From: Desulfobulbaceae bacterium
Lineage (GTDB): Bacteria > Desulfobacterota > Desulfobulbia > Desulfobulbales > Desulfocapsaceae
Reading direction: 5' to 3'
NCBI GenBank assembly: GCA_008933635.1
Contig: WBUQ01000001.1
Span: forward strand, 62,001-126,000
DNA: 64,000 bases
The notes beneath the pieces are model-generated. The model ran no database searches, was not told the origin of the DNA, and worked only from the letters and a program-made list of their open reading frames with translations. Position numbers and translations under genes: made by a program. Of this stretch, positions 37,075 through 46,264 are shown piece after piece; the first letter of the stretch is position 1; every line of letters begins with the position of its first letter.

Positions 37075-38271
37075 ATGGATGTACAGAAAATTGTCCTCGC
37101 CTATTCCGGCGGGCTGGATACATCAGTCATTCTTAAATGGCTGGCTGAGAAATACACCTGTCCGGTGATCGCCTATTCGGCCGACATCGGCCAGGAGGAG
37201 GATTGGGAGGCCGTTCGGGCCAAGGGACTTGCCACCGGTGCGGACAAGGTGATTGTCTCAGATCTGAAGAAGGTGTTTGTCGAGGAATATATCTTCCCGG
37301 CCTTCCGCTCAAATGCCATCTACGAGGGTTCCTATCTCCTCGGTACCTCACTGGCGCGGCCGCTGATCGCCAAGGAACAGGTGCGGATTGCACTTGCTGA
37401 AGGGGCCGATGCGGTCAGTCATGGCGCCACCGGCAAGGGCAACGATCAGGTCCGCTTCGAGCTGGCCTATATCGGTCTGGCACCGAAACTGAAAATCATC
37501 GCTCCATGGCGGCTGTGGGATCTCAACTCCCGGCAGAAGCTGGTCGAATTCGCACAAAAGCACAATATTCCGATCCCGGTAACGAAGGAAAAACCCTACA
37601 GTTCGGACGAGAATCTGCTGCACATCAGCTTTGAAGGCGGCATCCTCGAAAACCCGTGGAACGAACCGGACCCGGCGATGTTCAAGCTGACGGTTGCCCC
37701 GGAGCAGGCGCCGGACAAACCCACCTATCTCGAGATTGAGTTCAGAAACGGCAACCCGGTAGCCCTTGACGGCCAAAACCTCGAAGCGTTGCCACTCTTC
37801 CAGACTCTGAACCGGCTGGGGGGTGAAAACGGCATCGGTCGGCTGGACCTGGTGGAAAACCGCTTTGTCGGTATGAAGTCGCGTGGTGTCTATGAAACCC
37901 CGGGTGGGACGATCCTGCGGGAGGCACACCGGGCCCTGGAGACCATCACCCTCGACCGAGAAGTCATGAAAATTCGTGATTCGCTTATACCCCGCTACTC
38001 CGAGCTGATCTACAACGGCTTCTGGTTCTCGCCGGAGCGGGAACTGCTGCAGACGACGATGGACGCCAGCCAGAAGACGGTGAACGGCACGGTGCGGCTG
38101 AAACTCTATAAAGGCAACTGCACGGTTGTCGGCCGCAAGTCCGACCAGTCGCTGTACCAGGAGAGCTTTGCCACCTTTGAGGAAGATACCGTCTATGATC
38201 AGGCTGACGCCACCGGGTTCATCCGGCTCAACGGCCTGCGCCTGCGGATCCAGGCTCTGCAGCGGAAGTGA
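37075..38271 (+). CDS. argG: Argininosuccinate synthase
   Basis: It joins citrulline and aspartate using ATP. The ATG at 37075 gives 398 residues beginning [19 protein letters not shown], with the PP-loop [25 protein letters not shown] and the aspartate/citrulline-binding [21 protein letters not shown] block follow. An in-frame ORF that starts inside argF is a shadow. argH starts 4 bases after the stop. Confidence 0.97.
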   Translation: MDVQKIVLAYSGGLDTSVILKWLAEKYTCPVIAYSADIGQEEDWEAVRAKGLATGADKVIVSDLKKVFVEEYIFPAFRSNAIYEGSYLLGTSLARPLIAKEQVRIALAEGADAVSHGATGKGNDQVRFELAYIGLAPKLKIIAPWRLWDLNSRQKLVEFAQKHNIPIPVTKEKPYSSDENLLHISFEGGILENPWNEPDPAMFKLTVAPEQAPDKPTYLEIEFRNGNPVALDGQNLEALPLFQTLNRLGGENGIGRLDLVENRFVGMKSRGVYETPGGTILREAHRALETITLDREVMKIRDSLIPRYSELIYNGFWFSPERELLQTTMDASQKTVNGTVRLKLYKGNCTVVGRKSDQSLYQESFATFEEDTVYDQADATGFIRLNGLRLRIQALQRK

Positions 38272-38275
38272 ATCG

Positions 38276-39679
38276 ATGAGCGGACACCAGAAAAAGGGCG
38301 CCGAAAAGTTGTGGGGCGGACGGTTCGCGACGGCAACGGCCGCCTCTGTCGAGGCCTTCACCGCCTCCATTCAATACGATAGCCGGCTCTACAGGTACGA
38401 TATCGCGGGCAGCAAAGCCCACGCGACGATGCTGGCCGACCGGGGCATCCTCAGCGGGGAGGAACTTGACGCCATCCTGCGCGGGTTGAGTGAGATCGAA
38501 CAGGAGATCGATGCCGGCACATTCGAGTTTCGCCGGGACCTGGAAGATATCCACATGAATATCGAGAAGTCCCTGGTCGAGCGAATCGGCCCGGCCGGGG
38601 CGAAGCTTCACAGCGCCCGCAGTCGAAACGACCAGATCGCCCTCGACCTGAAGCTCTACCTGCGCGACCAATGCGATATCATAGACAGTCTGCTCGCCAA
38701 TGTGCAGAAAGCCTTCGTGAATCTGGCCCGGCAGTATCTCGGGGCGGTCATGCCCGGGTATACCCATATGCAGCGGGCTCAGCCTGTTCTGGTCTCCCAT
38801 CATATGCTGGCCTATTTCGAGATGTTCGGCCGCGACCGGAGTCGGCTGGCTGACTGCCGCCGGCGAATGAACCTCTCGCCTCTCGGCTGTGCCGCCATGG
38901 CCGGCAGCGGCCTGCCCATCGACCGCGAGCAGGTGGCGGCTGCACTGGGTTTTGACGGAGTGACCGCCAACTCGATGGATACCGCCGGCGACCGCGATTT
39001 TGCGATCGAATTCGTCAGCTGCTGCACCCTGATGCAGCTTCACCTGTCGCGGCTCTCCGAGGAACTGGTGCTGTGGTCGACCCAGGAATTCTCGTTTGTC
39101 GACATCGACGATGCCTTCTGTACCGGATCATCGATCATGCCGCAAAAGAAAAACCCCGATATCCCTGAACTGATCAGAGGCAAAAGCGGCCGTGTGGTCG
39201 GCAGTCTGATGGCGCTGATCACTCTGGTGAAAGGTTTGCCGCTGACCTATAACCGTGATCTGCAGGAGGATAAGGAACCGGTCTTTGACGCGGTCGATAC
39301 GGTATCCGCCTCCCTGACGATTATGGCCGAGTTGCTGAGGAACCTGCACTTCAGGACGGAAATGATGGCCGAGGCAACCCGATACGGCTGCATGACAGCC
39401 ACCGATCTGGCTGATTATCTTGTGGTAAAAGGTGTTCCTTTTCGCGAAGCGCATGGTATTGTAGGCCGTGCGGTGGCGTACTGCGTGAGCCAAGGCTGCG
39501 AATTGGATGGATTGTCGCTGGAGCAGCTGCGGCAGTTTTCCGCCGAGATCGGCAATGATGTCTTTGCCGTACTTGGTGTCGAAGGTTCCGTGAACAGCCG
39601 CATCTCAACCGGAGGAACCGGCCTGCAGCGGGTGGAAGAGGCGGTCAGGCGTGCTGAACAACAAATGGGGATTGCATGA
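38276..39679 (+). CDS. argH: Argininosuccinate lyase
   Basis: It cleaves argininosuccinate to arginine and fumarate, the last arginine step. The ATG at 38276 gives 467 residues starting SGHQKKGAEKLWGGRF. The catalytic signature GSSIMPQKKNPD and the HSARSRNDQIALDLKLYLRD segment are complete. Its stop overlaps the ATG of the next gene (ATGA), so translation is coupled. Confidence 0.97.
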   Translation: MSGHQKKGAEKLWGGRFATATAASVEAFTASIQYDSRLYRYDIAGSKAHATMLADRGILSGEELDAILRGLSEIEQEIDAGTFEFRRDLEDIHMNIEKSLVERIGPAGAKLHSARSRNDQIALDLKLYLRDQCDIIDSLLANVQKAFVNLARQYLGAVMPGYTHMQRAQPVLVSHHMLAYFEMFGRDRSRLADCRRRMNLSPLGCAAMAGSGLPIDREQVAAALGFDGVTANSMDTAGDRDFAIEFVSCCTLMQLHLSRLSEELVLWSTQEFSFVDIDDAFCTGSSIMPQKKNPDIPELIRGKSGRVVGSLMALITLVKGLPLTYNRDLQEDKEPVFDAVDTVSASLTIMAELLRNLHFRTEMMAEATRYGCMTATDLADYLVVKGVPFREAHGIVGRAVAYCVSQGCELDGLSLEQLRQFSAEIGNDVFAVLGVEGSVNSRISTGGTGLQRVEEAVRRAEQQMGIA

Positions 39680-40740
39680 TGAGCATACTACACAGGGCTG
39701 GTGTTGCTGGGACAAGTCTGTTGATGGGGGCATCCTTGCTGTTTCTCGGGAGCTGCGGATACAAGGATCATCCCGTTCCACCGGATACCGTCGTACCTCA
39801 GGCGATCGAAGACCTGCGCTATCAGACGGATGAGAAAGGTGTGACCCTCGCCTGGTCGTATCCGATGGAGACCATCAGGGGAACGGAGATCGAAGATCTG
39901 TCCTCCTTCGAACTGTACCGGGCGGAAGTGCCGCTCAAGGACTACTGTGCCACCTGCCCGATCCCATTCGCCGACCCGGTCGAGCAGCCGGGAGGCCTGA
40001 CCACCGAAGATGGCAAGGCAAGAACGGCGATGTTCACGATGGCCGGTCTGAAACCGGGTTACAAATACTTTTTCAAGGTTCGTTCCCGAACCAGCTGGTT
40101 TGCCCAGAGTGCCGATTCGAACATCGTTACCTTCATCTGGCAGGAGCCTGCCATGGCTCCGGAAGGTTTGACCGCCACAGTCGGCAACAAGCAGATCACT
40201 CTGAGCTGGCAGCCGGTCACCACGCTTCGTGACGGAAATCCGGTCAGCGGGCCCCTGCAGTATCAGATCATGCGCAGCAGTGCCGGCAAGAAAACGGAGA
40301 AGATCGGGCTTGTCGAGAGGGGGACGACTTTCGTCGACAGGAATGTCGCACTCAAGGAGAAATACACCTACCAAGTGCAGACACAGCTGCTGGTCGGCAA
40401 GGAGGTGGTTGCCGGCGGAATGAGCACGGTGTCAGCCCTGTCGGTCGATAAGACTCCACCGGAGCCGCCGACCGGTGTGACTGCCATCGATACCGATATG
40501 GGCACCAAGGTACTGTGGGAAAAATCCGGGACCGAAGATCTCGGCGGATACAGGGTCTATCGTCGCGCGGCCGATGCGAAAGAAGCGGTGATGGTCGGTG
40601 AGGTGGAACCTGTATACACCTTGTATGTCGATACCGAGAGGGAAAAAGGACAAAGATACTACTATTCGGTCACAGCCTTTGACCAGGGCAGCCCGGCCAA
40701 TGAGAGTCAGCGGTCGGCTGAGGCAACAACCAGGCATTAA
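39676..40740 (+). CDS. Lipoprotein with fibronectin type III-like repeats
   Basis: The 354-residue protein has a lipobox LGSC after a hydrophobic signal (LLMGASLLFLGSC). Three immunoglobulin-like FN3 segments follow, each with an aromatic core: EKGVTLAWSYP, KQITLSWQPV and DMGTKVLWEKSG, and tyrosine turns such as YKYFFKVRSRTSWF. No enzymatic domain is seen. The start is coupled to the argH stop, and it sits between the arg and dap genes. Its function is unknown. Confidence 0.83.
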   Translation: MMSILHRAGVAGTSLLMGASLLFLGSCGYKDHPVPPDTVVPQAIEDLRYQTDEKGVTLAWSYPMETIRGTEIEDLSSFELYRAEVPLKDYCATCPIPFADPVEQPGGLTTEDGKARTAMFTMAGLKPGYKYFFKVRSRTSWFAQSADSNIVTFIWQEPAMAPEGLTATVGNKQITLSWQPVTTLRDGNPVSGPLQYQIMRSSAGKKTEKIGLVERGTTFVDRNVALKEKYTYQVQTQLLVGKEVVAGGMSTVSALSVDKTPPEPPTGVTAIDTDMGTKVLWEKSGTEDLGGYRVYRRAADAKEAVMVGEVEPVYTLYVDTEREKGQRYYYSVTAFDQGSPANESQRSAEATTRH

Positions 40741-40757
40741 CATCGACAACGGACGAT

Positions 40758-40820
40758 CCAGGCACTGTATGCCTGGGTGGGCGGGACCCTCCAAGCCTGA
40801 AGTGACGGGGCTGGAGGGTT
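40758..40820 (+). promoter_or_regulatory. Two adjacent hairpins before dapF
   Basis: A perfect 7-bp stem CCAGGCA/TGCCTGG (40758-40776) is followed by a bulged stem ACCCTCCA...TGGAGGGT (40786-40820). No T run follows, so simple termination is doubtful. They may stabilise or attenuate the transcript between the lipoprotein and dapF. Confidence 0.35.
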
Positions 40821-40870
40821 CTCTTGTCTCTATCCGCGGGGAATGCTCCCGTGTAGTATCCTGAATTCTA

Positions 40871-41707
40871 ATGGAAATATTTCCACTGGCCTTTGCCAAA
40901 ATGAGCGGCGCGGGCAATGACTTTATCATTGTCGATCACCGTCACAGACAACTCGCTCTTGCCGAGCAGCCCGATTTTGCCCGAAAGGTCTGTCGACGAA
41001 AATTTTCTGTCGGTGCCGATGGTCTGATCCTGATCGAGGATTCCAAGACGGCTGACTTCCAGTGGCAGTTCTATAATGCCGATGGTTCCGTCGCCGAGAT
41101 GTGCGGCAATGGCGCGCGTTGCGCCGCCCGCTTTGCGTATGAGAGAGGAATTGCCGGGAAATCGATGCGTTTCCAGACCATCGCTGGGGTCATTGAAGCG
41201 GAGGTGATGGATGATGGCGCAAACGTCAGTCTGCGGATGACCGACCCCGTCGGGTGTCAACTGGATCGTGCAATTGAAGTGGGTGGCAGGCAACTGCAGA
41301 TTTCCGCAATTGATACGGGTGTTCCCCACGCTGTGATTTTTATTGACGAAGGGGACATTCCCGTTAAACAATGGGGAAGGGAGATTCGCTTTCATCCGCA
41401 GTTTCAACCGGCCGGGACCAACGTCAATTTCGTCCGCCTGCTGCCGGATGCCAGCCTGCATGTGCGCACCTATGAGCGGGGAGTGGAGGATGAGACTTTG
41501 GCCTGCGGCACCGGAGCAGTAGCTTCGGCAATCATCGCCGGTCTAAGCCGTAAAGCGAGGTCGCCAGTCCAGGTTGTCACCTCCGGGGGAGAGCGGTTGA
41601 CGGTGATCTTCGATATTCTGGGAGATTCAAGCATTGTCGATGTCTGCCTGCAGGGGCCGGCACGGCTCATCTATGAAGGGCAACTGGTCGCCGAAGCCCT
41701 GCTCTGA
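40871..41707 (+). CDS. dapF: Diaminopimelate epimerase
   Basis: This PLP-independent epimerase interconverts LL- and meso-diaminopimelate for lysine and peptidoglycan. Both catalytic cysteines are present, in AEMCGNGARCAARF and LACGTGAVASA. The N-terminal FAKMSGAGNDFIIVDH block is complete. The 278-residue length is normal. Confidence 0.97.
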   Translation: MEIFPLAFAKMSGAGNDFIIVDHRHRQLALAEQPDFARKVCRRKFSVGADGLILIEDSKTADFQWQFYNADGSVAEMCGNGARCAARFAYERGIAGKSMRFQTIAGVIEAEVMDDGANVSLRMTDPVGCQLDRAIEVGGRQLQISAIDTGVPHAVIFIDEGDIPVKQWGREIRFHPQFQPAGTNVNFVRLLPDASLHVRTYERGVEDETLACGTGAVASAIIAGLSRKARSPVQVVTSGGERLTVIFDILGDSSIVDVCLQGPARLIYEGQLVAEALL

Positions 41708-41746
41708 ACAAGGAGTCTGCGGCGTTTTTGATTGGAGGGAAGAGAT

Positions 41747-42628
41747 ATGATGAAATTCCATGGCGCATATGTAGCGATAGTCACACCGTTTATCAATGGC
41801 CGACTGGACGAGCAAGGACTGGTCGACCTGATCGAGTTCCAGATCGCCCAGGGGACGCATGGTATCGTTCCCTGCGGCACTACCGGTGAATCCGCAACCC
41901 TTGATTTCGCCGAGCACAAACGGGTGATCGAACTGACCGTGCAAACGGTCGCTGGACGCGTTCCGGTCATTGCCGGCACCGGCGCCAACAACACCATCGA
42001 GGCCATAGAACTCACTGAGAGCGCCAGGGAGAGCGGTGCTGATGCCGTACTTTCGGTGACGCCGTACTACAACAAGCCGAATGCCGAAGGGCTCTACCAG
42101 CACTTCAATGCCATTGCCGAGGCGGTCGATATCCCGATGTTCCTCTACAATGTTCCTGGCCGAACCTCCATCAATATGCTGCCCGAGACCGTCGCTCGGC
42201 TCTCTCAGGTCAAAAATATCGTCGGTATCAAGGAAGCCTGCGGCAGCATCGAGCAGATCAGTGATGTTATCCGCCTCTGCCCCAAGGATTTTATTGTCCT
42301 TTCTGGGGACGATTTTACAGCTATGCCGACGGTCCTGATCGGCGGCAAAGGGGTCATCTCGGTCATCTCCAATGTCTATCCTAGGGGCATGGCTGAGATG
42401 ATTGAGGCTGCTCTTGCCGGTGATCTGGAAAAGGCGAACACCCTTCACTACCGGATGTATCCGTTGATGAAGGCCCTGTTCTGCGCCCCGAACCCGGTCC
42501 CGGCGAAGGCGGCGATGGAGATCCTCGGCAAGATCGCGAGCGGCCTTCCGCGGTTGCCGCTTGCGGCGCTTGACGCAAACGGCATCGAGAAGCTGAAATC
42601 TGCCATGTCGGGTCTGGAACTGATCTGA
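41747..42628 (+). CDS. dapA: 4-hydroxy-tetrahydrodipicolinate synthase
   Basis: It condenses pyruvate with aspartate semialdehyde. The ATG at 41747 follows a GGAGGG site by 7 bases; 293 residues result. GTTGESATLDFAEH, the tyrosine motif YNVPGRTSINM and the Schiff-base lysine in VGIKEACGSIEQI are present. The next gene is dapB, 43 bases on. Confidence 0.97.
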   Translation: MMKFHGAYVAIVTPFINGRLDEQGLVDLIEFQIAQGTHGIVPCGTTGESATLDFAEHKRVIELTVQTVAGRVPVIAGTGANNTIEAIELTESARESGADAVLSVTPYYNKPNAEGLYQHFNAIAEAVDIPMFLYNVPGRTSINMLPETVARLSQVKNIVGIKEACGSIEQISDVIRLCPKDFIVLSGDDFTAMPTVLIGGKGVISVISNVYPRGMAEMIEAALAGDLEKANTLHYRMYPLMKALFCAPNPVPAKAAMEILGKIASGLPRLPLAALDANGIEKLKSAMSGLELI

Positions 42629-42671
42629 TCGTGTCGATCCGGGACAATTTATTAGCAGGAGGTACGCCGTC

Positions 42672-43481
42672 ATGATCAAGGTCATTATTGCCGGGGCTGC
42701 CGGCAGGATGGGACAGCGGGTTGCTCATATGGTCAGCGAGCATCCCCGACTCACGTATGCCGCCGCCTTCGAGGCCGCCGGGAACAAATATATCGGTCGT
42801 GATATCGGTGAGTTGCTCACGGGCAATCGAATGGGGGTCGTGATCCAGGATGGTCTCGAGGCAGTGATTGGCCAGGGAGATGTGATCATTGATTTTACCT
42901 TCCACGCGGCGACGATGGAGTTTGCACGGCTGGCGGCGAAGCACGGCAAGGCCATGGTCATCGGGACGACAGGCCTCACCCGGGAGAACCTCGGCGAACT
43001 GAAAGATCTTACCCGCCATTTCCCCTGTGTCCAGTCGCCGAACATGTCGATCTGCGTTAATGTCCTGTTTAAGCTGGCGAAAAAGACGGCGGCAGTACTG
43101 GGTGACGATTACGAGATCGAGATCGTCGAGGCCCACCACAACAGGAAGAAGGACGCACCAAGCGGTACAGCGTTAAAACTCGGGGAGATGGCAGCTGCCG
43201 GAGTAAACCGCAATTTCAAAGATGTCGCGGTATTTGAACGCAACGGCATTATCGGGGAGCGCGATCCCCGCGAGATCGGGATCCAGTCGATCAGAGCGGC
43301 GGACATCGTCGGCGAACACACCATCTTTTTTGCCGGGCCGGGCGAACGGATCGAAATATCGCACAGGGCTCACAGCCGCGATCATTTTGCCAAAGGCGCG
43401 GCAGCTGCGGCAGCCTGGGTGGTTGATCGGGAGAACGGGCTCTACGATATGTTCGATGTCCTCGGACTCCAGGACTTCTAA
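42672..43481 (+). CDS. dapB: 4-hydroxy-tetrahydrodipicolinate reductase
   Basis: It reduces the DapA product with NAD(P)H. The 269 residues have the N-terminal GAAGRMGQRVA nucleotide loop, GTTGLTRENL, SPNMSICVNVLFKL and the catalytic EAHHNRKKDAPSGTALKLGE motif. Start and length are typical. It lies 16 bases before folK. Confidence 0.97.
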   Translation: MIKVIIAGAAGRMGQRVAHMVSEHPRLTYAAAFEAAGNKYIGRDIGELLTGNRMGVVIQDGLEAVIGQGDVIIDFTFHAATMEFARLAAKHGKAMVIGTTGLTRENLGELKDLTRHFPCVQSPNMSICVNVLFKLAKKTAAVLGDDYEIEIVEAHHNRKKDAPSGTALKLGEMAAAGVNRNFKDVAVFERNGIIGERDPREIGIQSIRAADIVGEHTIFFAGPGERIEISHRAHSRDHFAKGAAAAAAWVVDRENGLYDMFDVLGLQDF

Positions 43482-43497
43482 GAGATTGCAAAGCAGA

Positions 43498-44022
43498 ATG
43501 GAGAGGGTGTTTGTCGGCCTTGGCTCAAATCTCGGCGACGGTACAGCGATCCTGGCTGCTGCCTGGCGCAGGATTGGCGAGGAAGCGGATATTGTGACAG
43601 TTGCCCTTTCCCATCCTTACTCCACGGCTCCCGTCGGAATGGACAGCCCGCACAGGTTCACTAACGCCGTCGGAGAATTGCGGACCAGCCTTACCCCCCG
43701 GCAGTTGCTCGATGTGTTGATGAAGATCGAGACGCTGTTCGGCCGGACGCGAAGAGAGGGTGCTCAAGGATATGAGGATCGCACACTCGACCTCGATATG
43801 CTCTACTATGGTGAGCGCACCATGGACGATCCAGACTTTGTCCTTCCTCACCCACGCATCGCGGAAAGATTGTTTGTCCTCAGGCCGCTGGCTGAGATCT
43901 GCCCTGAAATGTGGAGCAGCACCCATCTCAGGACTGTCAGGGAACTGGAAGAGTCGCTTGTCGAACAGATGGTGCAGGGAGGCATTCCACTGCAGGATGT
44001 TGTCCGCCGCAGCTGGACATAA
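43498..44022 (+). CDS. folK: 2-amino-4-hydroxy-6-hydroxymethyldihydropteridine diphosphokinase
   Basis: FolK pyrophosphorylates 6-hydroxymethyl-dihydropterin in folate synthesis. The ATG at 43498 gives 174 residues starting ERVFVGLGSNLGDG. RFTNAVGELRTSLTPRQLL and the ATP/pterin signature EDRTLDLDMLYYGE are intact. A longer in-frame ORF overlapping dapB is a shadow. Confidence 0.95.
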   Translation: MERVFVGLGSNLGDGTAILAAAWRRIGEEADIVTVALSHPYSTAPVGMDSPHRFTNAVGELRTSLTPRQLLDVLMKIETLFGRTRREGAQGYEDRTLDLDMLYYGERTMDDPDFVLPHPRIAERLFVLRPLAEICPEMWSSTHLRTVRELEESLVEQMVQGGIPLQDVVRRSWT

Positions 44023-44117
44023 ACAGGTTTGGACGGGGACTGGGAGCATGATATGAAAAGCTGCGATGATCCTTACATCCTTCCTGCGATTCCGGGCATC
44101 CGGTAAAAGAGGAAACC

Positions 44118-44387
44118 GTGCTACGTTTTGTCATTCTGGCGATTTTGTTTTTTCTTGTCTACCGACTTCTTGTCGGCAGTTTCAAGAGCAGGAATAAGGA
44201 TGAAATAAAGCAGCAGGAACTGGCAGACGGTGATGCCAAGGTAAGTGACATTCTCGTCGAAGATCCGGTCTGTCATACCCTGATACCGCGTCAGCAGGCC
44301 ATCCATCTGCAACACCAGGGTGAAATTGTCTATTTCTGCAGTGAAGAGTGCTGCAATATTTTTGTCAAACAGGGAGAAGAAAAATGA
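44118..44387 (+). CDS. YHS-domain membrane-anchored protein
   Basis: The 89-residue protein starts with a membrane anchor ([16 protein letters not shown]) and ends in a YHS/TRASH metal-binding-like domain ([28 protein letters not shown]) with cysteines C52, C74 and the C78-C79 pair. The GTG start has a GAGGA site. Its stop overlaps the next gene's start. Such small YHS proteins are common beside this aldolase in Desulfobulbales-type genomes; their role is unclear. Confidence 0.83.
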   Translation: MLRFVILAILFFLVYRLLVGSFKSRNKDEIKQQELADGDAKVSDILVEDPVCHTLIPRQQAIHLQHQGEIVYFCSEECCNIFVKQGEEK

Positions 44388-45028
44388 AGTTTTTTATTGA
44401 TACCGCAAACATAGATGACATAAGAAAGGGCGTTGAGATGGGCATGGTCGATGGCGTGACGACCAATCCGTCGCTGATCGCCAAGGAGAACAGGCCGTTT
44501 GAGGAGATTATCCAAGACATCTGCCAGGTGGTAGACGGACCAGTCAGTGCTGAAGTGATCAGCCTTGATACCGACGGGATGGTGCAAGAGGCCCGAACGC
44601 TGGCCGCCATGCATGAGAAAATCGTTGTCAAGATCCCGATGACCACGGATGGGATCAAGGCGGTTAAACGACTGACCGCCGAGGGTATCAAGACCAATGT
44701 AACGCTGGTCTTTTCGGTGACCCAGGCCCTGCTCGCCGCCAAGGCCGGCGCGACCTTCGTCAGTCCTTTTGTCGGCCGCCTGGACGACATCGGTGTCAGC
44801 GGAATGGACCTGATCCAGGATATCATGACCGTCTACAGCAACTACGGTTATCAGAGCGAAGTGATCGTCGCCAGTATCCGCAGTCCGCAGCATGTTCTCG
44901 ATGCAGCCCTTATCGGAGCAGATATCGCTACCATTCCGTTCAAGGTCATCGAGCAACTGGCAAGGCACCCCCTCACCGACAGTGGCATCGCCCAGTTCCT
45001 GGCAGATTGGGACAAGAGGAAGAAATAA
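44384..45028 (+). CDS. Transaldolase/fructose-6-phosphate aldolase family protein
   Basis: The ATG at 44384, overlapping the YHS gene stop, gives 214 residues, the length of the short FSA/TalC type. Signatures: [29 protein letters not shown], the Schiff-base lysine in [14 protein letters not shown], and [16 protein letters not shown]. Whether it acts as transaldolase or fructose-6-phosphate aldolase cannot be decided from these motifs. Confidence 0.93.
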   Translation: MKFFIDTANIDDIRKGVEMGMVDGVTTNPSLIAKENRPFEEIIQDICQVVDGPVSAEVISLDTDGMVQEARTLAAMHEKIVVKIPMTTDGIKAVKRLTAEGIKTNVTLVFSVTQALLAAKAGATFVSPFVGRLDDIGVSGMDLIQDIMTVYSNYGYQSEVIVASIRSPQHVLDAALIGADIATIPFKVIEQLARHPLTDSGIAQFLADWDKRKK

Positions 45029-45061
45029 CGACGAATATTGCCTATGGCGAGGTTACCCGTG

Positions 45062-45679
45062 ATGACACGACATTTCTGGACAACCATCCTGGCGACAGGT
45101 CTGATGGTGTGTTTTCTTCCCGCCTTGGAAGGGTGGGCCAGCATGTTTGTCTGCAACGATGGCCGAGGAGGAATGCAGTTCACCAATGCGCCTACAGGGC
45201 AGGACTGCCGGCCCTTCACGCCTGAGGCAAGATATATCAGAAGTCCGCGTTCCGGTTTCACTTTTTCCGGCAAGAAACTCTCCCCGTCATCGTATGACAG
45301 GTATATCGTCCGCATCGGGAATATGTACAATGTCGATCCTCACCTGATCAAGGCGGTTATCAGGACCGAATCGGCGTTCAACCATCGGGCGGTATCGCGG
45401 AAGGGGGCTCAGGGACTGATGCAGTTGATGCCCGGCACAGCCGAGGATCTCCAGGTCGACAACCCCTTCAACCCAAGTGAGAATATCGATGGCGGCGTAC
45501 GATATCTGCGCAGCCTGCTCGATACCTTTGATGGCAATCTCGTGCTGTCTCTTGCCGCGTACAATGCCGGGCCAGGCCTGGTCAAAAGAACCGGCGGAGT
45601 TCCGCAGATACCAGAAACACTTGATTATGTAAGAAAAGTCCTGGCTAACTACCGATTGTACAAATCCCGGGGGGGATGA
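45062..45679 (+). CDS. Lytic transglycosylase (SLT domain)
   Basis: The 205 residues (ATG at 45062) have a signal peptide (FWTTILATGLMVCFLPALEGWA), a short DUF4124-like N-terminal part, and a C-terminal SLT domain. Its catalytic glutamate is in IRTESAFNHRAVSRKGAQGLMQLMP, and the closing motifs are GGVRYLRSLLD and AAYNAGPGLV. It cleaves peptidoglycan in the periplasm. It is the last chromosomal gene before the tRNA-Leu integration site. Confidence 0.92.
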   Translation: MTRHFWTTILATGLMVCFLPALEGWASMFVCNDGRGGMQFTNAPTGQDCRPFTPEARYIRSPRSGFTFSGKKLSPSSYDRYIVRIGNMYNVDPHLIKAVIRTESAFNHRAVSRKGAQGLMQLMPGTAEDLQVDNPFNPSENIDGGVRYLRSLLDTFDGNLVLSLAAYNAGPGLVKRTGGVPQIPETLDYVRKVLANYRLYKSRGG

Positions 45680-45710
45680 TTGCCGGGCGAGAGGCTGCCT
45701 GCCTTTCCTC

Positions 45711-45740
45711 TTGACTGGAAGGGAAGAGGTACGGTATAAG
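45711..45740 (+). promoter_or_regulatory. Promoter of the left tRNA-Leu copy
   Basis: TTGACT (45711-45716), 18 bases, then TATAAG (45735-45740). The right tRNA-Leu copy shares the -10 box but has TCTGAT at the -35 position, so only the left copy keeps a full promoter. Confidence 0.75.
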
Positions 45741-45749
45741 TTTGCCCGA

Positions 45750-45836
45750 GCCGGAGTGGTGAAACTGGTAGACGCACTGGACTCAAAATCCAGCGGGGGC
45801 AACCCCGTGTCGGTTCGACCCCGACCTCCGGCACCA
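45750..45836 (+). tRNA. tRNA-Leu (CAA anticodon), left copy
   Basis: The acceptor GCCGGAG pairs with CTCCGGC, CCA is encoded, and the anticodon loop CTCAAAA gives CAA. A long variable arm is present (class II). The copy at 58417 differs at one position in the T-loop (C here, T there). Confidence 0.96.
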
Positions 45837-45845
45837 GGATTAAGC

Positions 45846-45882
45846 AAGCGGGATCTCAATGTAATTTGGGGTCCCGCTTTTT
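45846..45882 (+). terminator. Terminator of left tRNA-Leu
   Basis: Stem AAGCGGGA with TCCCGCTT and a T run follow the tRNA by 10 bases. It is duplicated after the right copy. Confidence 0.8.
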
Positions 45883-45921
45883 GCTTTTGCCTCATATTCT
45901 GCTGTGGGTGAGTTAACGATA

Positions 45922-45935
45922 GGCTCACAGTAGGC
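45922..45935. repeat. Candidate integrase arm-type site, left end
   Basis: GGCTCACAGTAGGC is identical to the motif repeated in tandem just upstream of the integrase at the right end (58273-58302). Confidence 0.5.
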
Positions 45936-45962
45936 TGCATTGTGAGCATTCATCCAACAGAT

Positions 45963-46250
45963 TCATGATGCAGTATTCAGCGTGTTATCACCTCCCTTTG
46001 TAATTGCTTCTTGAACTCGATTTGATGTCTTGTCGCCTATTTCCTTGACCAGTGCAAGGGAAAATTTGACGCAAATCTTTGAGACCCCATACGGTCCCTC
46101 TTCCTCGCGGACTTCCCCCCGGCCACCGCCCCTGCGGATCGAATCGTGTGGTCCAGCATGATTCCTTGCTGACCTGCCTTGATCCTCAGTTATTTTTTCC
46201 TGCTGTTGGCACCTCAAGGCCACTCTCGGAAACCAGAACGCCCATAACAT
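45963..46250 (-). CDS. Doubtful hypothetical ORF at left end of element
   Basis: The 95-codon frame has a low-complexity arginine/glycine-rich middle and no recognised motif. The last 40 residues (ICVKFSLALVKEIGDKTSN) are more protein-like. It may be a relic of a gene whose 5' part was lost; there is no good ribosome binding site. Confidence 0.2.
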   Translation of the reverse strand: MLWAFWFPRVALRCQQQEKITEDQGRSARNHAGPHDSIRRGGGRGEVREEEGPYGVSKICVKFSLALVKEIGDKTSNRVQEAITKGGDNTLNTAS

Positions 46251-46264
46251 CAGTACTCCCGATC

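Larger units (their letters stand above)
45724..45882 (+). repeat. Left att-side direct repeat (tRNA-Leu with flanks)
   Basis: About 155-160 bases from AAGAGGTACGGTATAAG through the tRNA and its terminator are repeated at 58391-58548 with few differences. The pair bounds the integrated element. Confidence 0.85.

Noticed and set aside
37348-38370. 340-codon minus-strand ORF
   Set aside because: Antisense to argG and the start of argH; no independent evidence.
41627-42685. 352-codon minus-strand ORF
   Set aside because: Antisense to dapA; its long open frame follows from third-position GC bias.
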